Positions 16,549 through 23,415 of a stretch of DNA of 36,709 nucleotides are shown in pieces (positions within the stretch are counted from its first letter, which is position 1; every line of letters starts with the position of its first letter). The DNA comes from Limnohabitans sp. Rim8 (GTDB taxonomy: Bacteria > Pseudomonadota > Gammaproteobacteria > Burkholderiales > Burkholderiaceae_C). The notes under the pieces are model-generated. The model was not told where the DNA came from and did no database searches. It saw nothing but the letters and a program-made list of their open reading frames with translations. The position numbers and the translations under genes were made by a program. Where the stretch lies: contig CAMDKK010000040.1 of assembly GCA_945901045.1 (NCBI GenBank), positions 1 through 36,709 of the forward strand. Direction: 5' to 3'.

Positions 16549-16962
16549 TTAGGGTTGTGGCTCGGTGATAAAGCCCACCTTGGTGATGCCTGCGCGTTGC
16601 ACTGCATACAGCACCCGCCCCACCGACTCAAAGTCGCTCTTGCCGTCGCCGCGGATCTGCACTTCTGGTTGGGGCTTGGCCACCGCAAACTTTTTCATCC
16701 GGTTGAACAAGTCATCTGAATTTTTGATCGGCGTGTCGTATAAAAATATCTTGCCCTTGGCATCTACCGAGATGATCACGTTCTCAGGCTTGGTCTCGCG
16801 CACCAGGTTGCTCTCTTTGGGCAGGTCCACCTTGATGGACGTGGTCACCACCGGAATCGTGATCAAGAAAATGATCAACAGCACCAACATCACGTCCACC
16901 AAGGGCGTGGTGTTGATCTCGCTCATGATTTCGTCATCGGCCTCGCCTACATTCATCGCCAT
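16549..16962 (-). CDS. exbD: ExbD/TolR-family protein, first copy
   Basis: A 137-residue ExbD with the same layout as its neighbour: acidic N-terminus (EADDEIMSE), membrane helix INTTPLVDVMLVLLIIFLIT with the essential Asp, then a periplasmic domain ending in GRVLYAVQRAGITKVGFIT. It lies between exbB (24 bases upstream) and the second exbD (41 bases downstream). The two copies are only moderately alike outside the helix, so they are an old duplication rather than a recent one. Confidence 0.94.
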   Translation of the reverse strand: MAMNVGEADDEIMSEINTTPLVDVMLVLLIIFLITIPVVTTSIKVDLPKESNLVRETKPENVIISVDAKGKIFLYDTPIKNSDDLFNRMKKFAVAKPQPEVQIRGDGKSDFESVGRVLYAVQRAGITKVGFITEPQP

Positions 16963-16986
16963 GGTCGGGCTCCTGTATTCGCTGGG

Positions 16987-17868
16987 TTACTTTTGTGGGG
17001 TGGCCAAGATCACCGAGTGCAGGTCCGAGCCAAAGGCGTTGACGTCTTCCATCACCGCCTTGTTGCGGCGCACCAGCCAGTTGTAGCCCAGTACCGCTGG
17101 CACCGCCACCGCCAAACCAATTGCCGTCATGATCAAGGATTCGCCTACTGGACCGGCCACCTTGTCAATGGACGCTTGCCCCGTCATGCCGATCTTGACC
17201 AGCGCGTTGTAGATGCCCCAAACGGTACCGAACAAGCCTACGAATGGACCGGTCGAGCCCACCGTGGCCAGCACAGCCAGGCCGTCTTGCATGCGGCTTT
17301 GTACGTTGTTGATGGCGCGTTGGATGCTCATGGTCACCCAGGTGTTGAAGTCCACCGCGCCCAGCAGCCCGGTGTGTTTGGAGGCGCCCTCAATCCCCTT
17401 TTCTGCAATGAAGCGAAACGGGCTGTCTTCGTGCAAGGCGTCTGCGCCTTGGCGCACACTGCCGGCAGACCAAAAGCTGTCTTGCGCGGCTTTGGAAAAG
17501 CGCATGTTTTTGGACTGCTCGTAAAGCTTGGTCACGATCACATACCAACTGCCTATGGACATCAGCACCAAAATCAGCAAGGTGCCCTTGGCGACGATGT
17601 CGCCTTGCGCCCACAGGGCCGCAAGGCCATAAGGGTTGTCTTCACCTGCATGCGCATCGCCTGCGGTTGCCGCAGCGGCCACAGTTGCAGCGAGTGGTGC
17701 AACCGCTGGTGCTGCGGGTTCCGCAGTTGCTGCAGGGCTTGCAGCAGGGGCCATCGCAGCCGCCACGGGTGCGTCCTCTTTGGGCTTGGCCGCAAAGCTG
17801 CTGCTGGCCAGTGCCAGGCCTGCCGCCGCAGCGATGCTGCACAGCAACGTCTTGACTTGTTTGTTCAT
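16987..17868 (-). CDS. exbB: ExbB/TolQ-family proton channel protein with extended N-terminus
   Basis: A 293-residue protein of the MotA/TolQ/ExbB family that assembles with ExbD to energise TonB. The N-terminus is a signal-peptide-like segment (MNKQVKTLLCSIAAAAGLALASSSFAA) followed by an Ala/Pro-rich periplasmic stretch to about residue 75. This gives the long ExbB form with extra N-terminal residues. Then come three membrane helices: around GTLLILVLMSIGSWYVIVTK, LAVLATVGSTGPFVGLFGTVWGIYNALV (with the conserved Gly/Thr of the pore), and ESLIMTAIGLAVAVPAVLGYNWLVRRNK. It lies 75 bases after tonB. Confidence 0.93.
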   Translation of the reverse strand: MNKQVKTLLCSIAAAAGLALASSSFAAKPKEDAPVAAAMAPAASPAATAEPAAPAVAPLAATVAAAATAGDAHAGEDNPYGLAALWAQGDIVAKGTLLILVLMSIGSWYVIVTKLYEQSKNMRFSKAAQDSFWSAGSVRQGADALHEDSPFRFIAEKGIEGASKHTGLLGAVDFNTWVTMSIQRAINNVQSRMQDGLAVLATVGSTGPFVGLFGTVWGIYNALVKIGMTGQASIDKVAGPVGESLIMTAIGLAVAVPAVLGYNWLVRRNKAVMEDVNAFGSDLHSVILATPQK

Positions 17869-17943
17869 GATGGGTGACTCCTGCTTGACTGATCTGAATG
17901 GGTTTAAAAATATCTCTTGGAAACTGGGCCCTTTTTCAAGCCC

Positions 17944-18645
17944 TTACTCCAGCTTCCAGGTGTATCGCATGCTCGCCCAACCCTCAACAGGCTGGCCATT
18001 TTCTGTACCGGGTTTGAACTGGCACTTGGACAATCCTTGGCGTGCCGCCTCGTCCAAGCGCCTAAAGCCCGAGCTCTTGTCTACAGCCGATTCTTTGACT
18101 TTGCCGTCCACGCCCACCAAGAACTTCAAGGTGACGGTGCCTTCCTCTTCCAGGCGACGCGACGCGCTGGGGTAGTCAGGCTTCTCGCACGAAGAGGCGG
18201 AGATCACGGCCGCGGTGCGGACAGGTGGCGCTGGCGGTGCGGGTGGCGCAGGTGGTGCGGGTGGCGCAGGTGGTGCAGGTGGCGGGTTACTTGGCACAGG
18301 CAGCGGCGAAGGCGGCGCTTCTGGCTGCGGCTTGTTCGAAACCGCTGCAATCGCATTGACCGGTGGCGGCGTGTTCACCTGCACCTCCACCGGGGGCACG
18401 TAAGCCGGAGGTGGAGGCGGCAGATTTTTGGGTGGCGGAGGCGGCGGAGGGGGAGGTGGTGGTGGTGGCGGAGGTTTGAGCTCTTCAAGCAGTACCGCTT
18501 CTACAGGGGGTTTGACGAATTTGACAAATTTATTCGCCAAGCCAGAGTTGACAGCCCAAAAAAGCAGCGCGTGCAACACCACCACGACCGACAGACCCAC
18601 CCAGTGTTTTCGGGGTGACCTTTGTCTGCTGGCGTAATCTTTCAT
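17944..18645 (-). CDS. tonB: TonB energy transducer
   Basis: A 233-residue inner-membrane-anchored protein that couples the ExbB/ExbD motor to outer-membrane receptors. A basic cytoplasmic start (KDYASRQRSPRKHW) and one membrane helix (about 17-33, with the conserved His of VVVVLHALLFW) precede a long proline-rich spacer with an uninterrupted run of prolines and then repeated PPA units. The C-terminal TonB domain has PDYPSASRRLEEEGTVTLKF, VDKSSGFRRLDEAA and a final MRYTWKLE. Start: ATG 18645, with AAGGA about a dozen bases upstream; a longer start at 18684 lacks a ribosome site. It is the first gene of tonB-exbB-exbD-exbD. Iron regulation is likely for the family, but no convincing Fur box was seen. 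Confidence 0.93.
   Translation of the reverse strand: MKDYASRQRSPRKHWVGLSVVVVLHALLFWAVNSGLANKFVKFVKPPVEAVLLEELKPPPPPPPPPPPPPPPKNLPPPPPAYVPPVEVQVNTPPPVNAIAAVSNKPQPEAPPSPLPVPSNPPPAPPAPPAPPAPPAPPAPPVRTAAVISASSCEKPDYPSASRRLEEEGTVTLKFLVGVDGKVKESAVDKSSGFRRLDEAARQGLSKCQFKPGTENGQPVEGWASMRYTWKLE
18223..18475 (+). repeat. G-rich low-complexity tracts within tonB
   Basis: The tonB proline spacer is encoded by two G-rich tracts on the plus (template) strand: a repeated six-base GGTGC(G/A)/GGTGGC pattern at about 18223-18290 and an almost pure GGN tract at about 18428-18475. Both have many closely spaced G-runs and could form G-quadruplexes or vary in length by slippage. In-frame changes would only alter spacer length. 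Confidence 0.7.
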
Positions 18646-18957
18646 CAGATTTGCGTTCCTTTGTGAGATCAAACTGACTGACATCCGTCAGTTGAGTTCA
18701 AGCATTTGTAATTTATTTGCAATGGCATATAGTTTACGACCAAAATGGCATCTTAAAAGGCCGTATAAGGCAGCTGAAACCAAGATTGCATGGCAACGCC
18801 GCTTGGACAGCATTTTCTGTTCAATGTGGGCAATTCAAATCATATTTGTAATAATTTATACAATATAAACAAGGCGTCAGAGGTGGTGGTGAAGTCTATG
18901 TCGTTGTCCCTAGGGCGATGCCTTTTTCAGCTTTGAAATTCAAGTGACAATATCGGT
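18646..18957. other. tonB / TPR divergent intergenic region
   Basis: A non-coding AT-rich stretch between two divergent genes. It contains an inverted repeat in the presumed tonB leader (18672-18678 with 18687-18693, exact 7 bp, 8-base spacer). It also has an 18-bp imperfect dyad TTGTA-N8-TACAA (18846-18863) in the most AT-rich part, and the leaderless-type promoter of the TPR gene at its right end. I see no gene in it. Confidence 0.6.
18946..18951 (+). promoter_or_regulatory. -10 element for leaderless TPR mRNA (predicted)
   Basis: GACAAT ends exactly six bases before the ATG at 18958, so a start site at +1 would be the A of ATG. No Shine-Dalgarno is present. The same hexamer with the same spacing and flanks precedes the AEC carrier gene. 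Confidence 0.5.
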
Positions 18958-20190
18958 ATGTCATATCGTTGCTATTTGTTGCTTCGTCTCGCCAGCTTAG
19001 GGGTGTGGTCCTTGTTGAGCTTGTCCGTTGTTGCGCAAACGGCGGCGCCTGCCGCGGTGCAGATGGAGGTTTATAAACCCCTTCAAGCTGCCCAAGAGGC
19101 GTTGAAAATCAGCCAACCGCAGCAAGCGCTCACCTTGGCTAAAGAGGCTTTGTCGGCGTCCAAAATAACGCCTTACGAAACCTATCTCGTGCAGCGGACC
19201 TTGGCTGTGGCAGCACTCGCGGCCAAAGATTTCGATCAGGCCACAGCCTCATTGGAAGTGTTGTTGTTGCAGCCCGGGCTGAGTGCTGCAGAACAACGTC
19301 CTTTGCTGGAGTCTTTGATGCACGCCAGTCAGCAAAAAAATGACTCTGCAGGTTTGGTCAAGTGGGCCAGGCGCTATTTGGGCGACGGCGGCACCAATCC
19401 GTCGGTTCGCCCCGCACTGATTCAGACTTTGTCCTTATTGAATGCGCATCAGGATGTGATTCAAGAAATGTTATTCAAAATGAAGCTAGATGCAGCTGCG
19501 GGCCAAAACGCGACTGAGGGGGAGTTGCGCCTCTTGGCGGTGAGTTACCGCGAGGTGAAGGACAGCGCTGGGTATGAGGCCACTTTGCATCAGCTGTTGG
19601 CCTTGTATCCTTCCAAAGCCTATTGGGCAGAGGCCATAGGTCGCCAACTCAGTCTAGCTCAAACCAATACACGCTTCGATCTGGATGTGTACCGTCTTTC
19701 AGAAGAGACCGGTATTTTGGAAGATGCCGAGACGTACATCATGATGGCCGAGTTGGCCTTGAAGGCCGGTTTGCCTGCCGATGCGCAGCGAGTCATGGAA
19801 AACGGTTTCCAGATCGGCCTACTTGGCAAAGGCAGCCAGGCTTCGGCACATGCTAGATGGCGTCAACTGGCCGCCAACCAGTTGACTGAAGATGACAAGT
19901 TGATGGCTTCGCTCGAAAAATCAGCCCAAAACAGCAACGACTGGGTGGGTTTGGGCGATGTGTGGCTTTCTAAGCAGCAATGGGCGCAGGCCAGCGCGAT
20001 GTACGCCAAGGCTTTGGCGGCAGGGCCGGTTCGGCGTGTGGCCGAGGTGTATTTGCATCAAGCTATTGCTCTGTTCAAAGCGGGTGACGCGGTGGCAAGT
20101 CGGACTTTGCTGGCCAAGGTCAGCGACGACAAGACGGCGATGGCGGTGGCCAATTTATGGCGCATTCGCACGCTTGCGCCATCAAAGTGA
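18958..20190 (+). CDS. Exported tetratricopeptide-repeat protein
   Basis: A 410-residue alpha-helical protein. Residues 1-27 are a signal peptide (ending VVAQ), so it is periplasmic or surface-associated. The rest has TPR-like helical pairs: PLQAAQEALKISQPQQALTL, LVQRTLAVAALAAKDFDQAT, VGLGDVWLSKQQWAQASAMY and VYLHQAIALFKAGDAVASRT. I recognise no catalytic motif. Its divergence from tonB-exbBD, and the frequent presence of such a TPR protein beside this type of TonB cluster, suggest a role in TonB-dependent uptake or in organising the complex; this is inference. ATG 18958 has no ribosome site but a -10 hexamer at the leaderless distance. It converges with the Rep helicase gene, 32 bases away. 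Confidence 0.85.
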   Translation: MSYRCYLLLRLASLGVWSLLSLSVVAQTAAPAAVQMEVYKPLQAAQEALKISQPQQALTLAKEALSASKITPYETYLVQRTLAVAALAAKDFDQATASLEVLLLQPGLSAAEQRPLLESLMHASQQKNDSAGLVKWARRYLGDGGTNPSVRPALIQTLSLLNAHQDVIQEMLFKMKLDAAAGQNATEGELRLLAVSYREVKDSAGYEATLHQLLALYPSKAYWAEAIGRQLSLAQTNTRFDLDVYRLSEETGILEDAETYIMMAELALKAGLPADAQRVMENGFQIGLLGKGSQASAHARWRQLAANQLTEDDKLMASLEKSAQNSNDWVGLGDVWLSKQQWAQASAMYAKALAAGPVRRVAEVYLHQAIALFKAGDAVASRTLLAKVSDDKTAMAVANLWRIRTLAPSK

Positions 20191-20222
20191 CCGTATAAAA
20201 AACGATAAAACGAAAAAAACTA

Positions 20223-22346
20223 TCAGAGCTTGAGTGCTTGGGCCGCAGCAGTGGCTGTCGCTTTTTGGGCAAACTCGGCACGCAGAGCTTTCAATCGCGC
20301 GCGCGGATCTTCCCGCACCGTTTCTTTGTCGAGGGCCATTTCGATAATGAAGCGGCTGGGCAGCGCAGAAATGGTTTCGCGGCCTTTTTTGCGGCGCTTG
20401 GTCCAACTCACAGCCAGGCTGCGTTGGGCGCGGGTGATGCCCACATACATCAGGCGGCGCTCTTCTTGCAGGCGCAACAATACAGCTTCGCTCATCGCGC
20501 CTTCGGCCATCCCTGATGGGGTATTGTCCTCACCAAGTTTGAAGGGCAGCAAGCCTTCGTTCACACCCACCAGCATCACATGCGGCCACTCCAGGCCTTT
20601 GGAAGCATGCAGTGTGGAAAGGGTCACCACGTTTTGCTCGGTTTCGCGCTCGTTGAGCGTCGACAGCAGCGAGATGGTTTGCGCCACCTCTAAAAGCGAT
20701 TTGACTTCGGATGCGTTGCTGACGCCTGCGGCGTCGTCGATTTCGCCGCCGCAGCGGGCCGCCATCCAGTCGCAAAATTCGAGCACATTCGTCCACCGGG
20801 CGGCGGCGATTTTCTCGTTGTCTTCGCCCTCGTATAGATGCTTTTCATAGCCAATGTCTATGAGCCAGTCGCTCAAAAAAGTGCGCGCACTTTCAGCCCC
20901 CAAGGTGTGCCGTGCACGGTATTCTTGGTCGTTCAAAAAACGGCCGAATTCGTGCAGGCTGCCCACGGCTTTGGCCGACAAGACGCTGGGCAGGCTGTTG
21001 GCAAACAGGGCTTCAAACAGGCTGAGTTTGTATTGATTGGCAAATTTGCCCAGCTGCGCGAGGGTCTGATGACCGATGCCGCGCTTGGGGCTGATGATGG
21101 CGCGTAAAAAGGCCGGGTCGTCGTCGTTGTTGATCCACAGGCGGAACCAGGCGCACAGGTCTTTGATTTCGGCGCGGTCAAAAAAGCTTTGGCCGCCAGA
21201 CACTTTGTAAGGAATATTGGCGCGGCGCAGTGCTTTTTCAAAAGGTTTGGCCATGTGGTTCGCGCGGTACAAAATTGCAAAATCTTTGAGCTCACGGTAC
21301 TGCGCCTCGCCTTGGGCATTGGTGGTGACGGTGGTACCCGCCCGCAAAGACTGTATCCGCGAGATGGTCCGCTCGGCCTCGTGCTCTTCGTTGTCGGCAT
21401 CGACCACCCGCACCGGCTCGCCTTCGCCCAATTCTGAAAACAAGGTTTTGGGAAACAGTTTGGGGTTGGGCTGAATCACATTGTTGGCCGCACGCAAGAT
21501 GGCGCTGGTGGAGCGGTAGTTTTGCTCCAGCTTGATGACTTTCAGCTTGGGAAAGTCTTGCGGCAGCTTTTTCAAATTATCCAGCGTTGCGCCACGCCAG
21601 CCGTAGATGGACTGGTCATCGTCGCCCACCGCGGTAAAGCGGCCATTTTCTCCTACGAGGTGCTTGAGCACTTCGTATTGGGTGGCGTTGGTGTCTTGGT
21701 ATTCGTCCACCAGCACATGCTTCATGGTAGCTTGCCATTTGGCCCGCACCTCAGGGTGGTGGGCCAGCAGTTTGAGCGGCAATCCAATCAGGTCGTCAAA
21801 GTCGACGCTTTGGTAGGCGCTCAAGCGGTCTTCGTACAGGCCCATGATGCGGGCAATGATGTGTTCGTTGTCGTCTTTGGCCTGCGCTTGCGCTTGGGCT
21901 GCATTCAGCCCGTTGTTTTTCCACAGGCTGATGGTCCACTGCCATTGGCGTGCGGTGGCGGCATCGGTGCTGCCGCCGCAGTCTTTCAGGATGCTGGTCA
22001 CATCGTCCGAGTCCAAAATGCTGAACTGAGGTTTCAGGCCCAGCACGGCGCCGTCTTCTCGCATGATGCGCACGCCCAGTGCATGAAAGGTGCAGATCAA
22101 TACGTCTTTGGCGGCTTTGCCGATCAGGCTGCGGGCGCGCTCGCGCATTTCGGTGGCGGCTTTGTTGGTGAAGGTGATAGCCGCAATTTGTTTGGCCCCC
22201 AGACCGACTTGCATCAAGCGGCCAATTTTGTGGGTAATGACCCGGGTCTTGCCTGAACCCGCCCCCGCCAAAACCAGGCAGGGGCCGTGGACATAATTGA
22301 CCGCATCTTGTTGCGCGAGGTTGAGGCCGGTGGTGAAGTCAGACAT
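20223..22346 (-). CDS. rep: Rep-type ATP-dependent DNA helicase (UvrD/Rep family)
   Basis: A 707-residue superfamily 1A 3'-5' helicase. The Q-motif (LNLAQQDAV) leads into GPCLVLAGAGSGKTRVITHK (Walker A at 27-34), then ITFTNKAATEMRERA, ILVDEYQDTN-type motif II (HVLVDEYQDTNATQYE), DDDQSIYGWRGA (III), KLEQNYRSTSAILRAAN (IV), TLHASKGLEWPHVMLVGVNEG (V) and RRLMYVGITRAQRSLAVSW (VI). The start of the protein and the ISLWKN segment after the IB region resemble E. coli Rep more than UvrD. Rep helps replication forks pass protein blocks. A TATGAT eight bases before the ATG suggests a nearly leaderless transcript. It is divergent from the AEC carrier (61-base gap) and two genes away from priA, which also acts in fork restart. 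Confidence 0.92.
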   Translation of the reverse strand: MSDFTTGLNLAQQDAVNYVHGPCLVLAGAGSGKTRVITHKIGRLMQVGLGAKQIAAITFTNKAATEMRERARSLIGKAAKDVLICTFHALGVRIMREDGAVLGLKPQFSILDSDDVTSILKDCGGSTDAATARQWQWTISLWKNNGLNAAQAQAQAKDDNEHIIARIMGLYEDRLSAYQSVDFDDLIGLPLKLLAHHPEVRAKWQATMKHVLVDEYQDTNATQYEVLKHLVGENGRFTAVGDDDQSIYGWRGATLDNLKKLPQDFPKLKVIKLEQNYRSTSAILRAANNVIQPNPKLFPKTLFSELGEGEPVRVVDADNEEHEAERTISRIQSLRAGTTVTTNAQGEAQYRELKDFAILYRANHMAKPFEKALRRANIPYKVSGGQSFFDRAEIKDLCAWFRLWINNDDDPAFLRAIISPKRGIGHQTLAQLGKFANQYKLSLFEALFANSLPSVLSAKAVGSLHEFGRFLNDQEYRARHTLGAESARTFLSDWLIDIGYEKHLYEGEDNEKIAAARWTNVLEFCDWMAARCGGEIDDAAGVSNASEVKSLLEVAQTISLLSTLNERETEQNVVTLSTLHASKGLEWPHVMLVGVNEGLLPFKLGEDNTPSGMAEGAMSEAVLLRLQEERRLMYVGITRAQRSLAVSWTKRRKKGRETISALPSRFIIEMALDKETVREDPRARLKALRAEFAQKATATAAAQALKL

Positions 22347-22395
22347 GGGCGGTCATCATAGCCGCACGGTGTTCTTTGGCTGCGCCAATTCAAGA

Positions 22396-22401
22396 GACAA
22401 T
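22396..22401 (+). promoter_or_regulatory. -10 element for leaderless AEC carrier mRNA (predicted)
   Basis: GACAAT is placed six bases before ATG 22408, preceded by AATTCAAG as in the TPR promoter. No Shine-Dalgarno is present, and a start on the A of ATG is predicted. Confidence 0.5.
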
Positions 22402-22407
22402 GGCGGG

Positions 22408-23373
22408 ATGTTTGACGTTTTGCAAGTGACTTTTCCGTTTTTTTTCCTGGTTTTGGCCGGTTTTATTGCCGCTCGCAGGGGGATGCTGCCGCTGGAGGCG
22501 ATTGCGGGCTTGAATGGGTTTGTGTTGTATTTCGCATTGCCGTGCATGTTGTTTCGCTTTGGCGCGGGCATGCCCGTGGCGCAATTGCTGAATGCCGGGG
22601 TCTTTTTGACCTATTTGTTGTGTGCTTTGGTGATGGTGGGGTTTACGGTTGCGGTGAGTTTGAACCGGCGTATTCGCTGGAACGATGCCGCTTTTGGGGC
22701 CCTGGTGGGGGCTTTTCCCAACACCGGGTTCATGGGCGTGCCTTTGCTGGTGGCTTTGTTGGGGTCTGAGGCAGCGGGTCCGAGCATCGTGACGATTTTG
22801 GCTGACATTGTGTTCACCATGTCTTTGTGTATCGCCTTGTCGCGGCTCGATGCTGCGGGTGAGAGTGGGGCGTCTTTGGCGGCACGCAAGGCCTTGGCAG
22901 GTGTGCTGCGCAACCCCATGCCGTGGGCCATTTTGCTGGGCGCCATATTCTCTTGGCAGCAATGGGCCTGGTGGGGTCCTTTGGACAAGACGGTCGGTCT
23001 GATGGGCGATGCGGCATCGCCTGTGGCCTTGTTCACCATCGGGGCGGTGTTGGCCCGTTCCCAAATGCAAGCCCATGCGCGGAAAAATAGCCCCTTGCTG
23101 TGGCGCGATGTGGTGCCGATCGCTTCGATCAAACTGGTGTTACACCCCTTGCTGGTTTTAGCGGTGGGTGCGGCGGCGATATCAGTCGGCGTGCCCATCG
23201 ACGCATTTGCCTTGAAGGTCATGGTCCTTGTGGCGGCATTGCCCAGTGCCAGCAATGTGTCGATGCTGGCCGAACATTTTGGCGCCGACAATGGCCGCGT
23301 GGCCTTGATCATTTTGGTGTCGACCTCGGCCGCTTTCTTGACCTTTTCCGGTGCCGTTACTTTGCTCAATTGA
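22408..23373 (+). CDS. AEC-family (auxin efflux carrier-like) transporter
   Basis: A 321-residue, highly hydrophobic membrane protein with about ten helices. FVLYFALPCMLFRFGAG and FGALVGAFPNTGFMGVPLLVALLG (the conserved NTGFMGVPL segment) identify the AEC family, and LPSASNVSMLAEHFGADNGRVALIILVST is the matching C-terminal half motif. Members export or import small acids such as malate or malonate; the substrate cannot be assigned. ATG 22408 is the family-consistent start. A longer open frame to 22297 overlaps the rep promoter and start and is not needed. It converges with priA (42-base gap). Confidence 0.9.
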   Translation: MFDVLQVTFPFFFLVLAGFIAARRGMLPLEAIAGLNGFVLYFALPCMLFRFGAGMPVAQLLNAGVFLTYLLCALVMVGFTVAVSLNRRIRWNDAAFGALVGAFPNTGFMGVPLLVALLGSEAAGPSIVTILADIVFTMSLCIALSRLDAAGESGASLAARKALAGVLRNPMPWAILLGAIFSWQQWAWWGPLDKTVGLMGDAASPVALFTIGAVLARSQMQAHARKNSPLLWRDVVPIASIKLVLHPLLVLAVGAAAISVGVPIDAFALKVMVLVAALPSASNVSMLAEHFGADNGRVALIILVSTSAAFLTFSGAVTLLN

Positions 23374-23415
23374 GCGGCAGAACAAAGACTGTTTACTGGC
23401 GCGGATTTTCGGCGG

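Noticed and set aside
18841-18865. Possible Fur box upstream of tonB
   Set aside because: The AT-rich stretch has too few matches to the alternating GATAAT pattern. I kept it only as an unnamed dyad.
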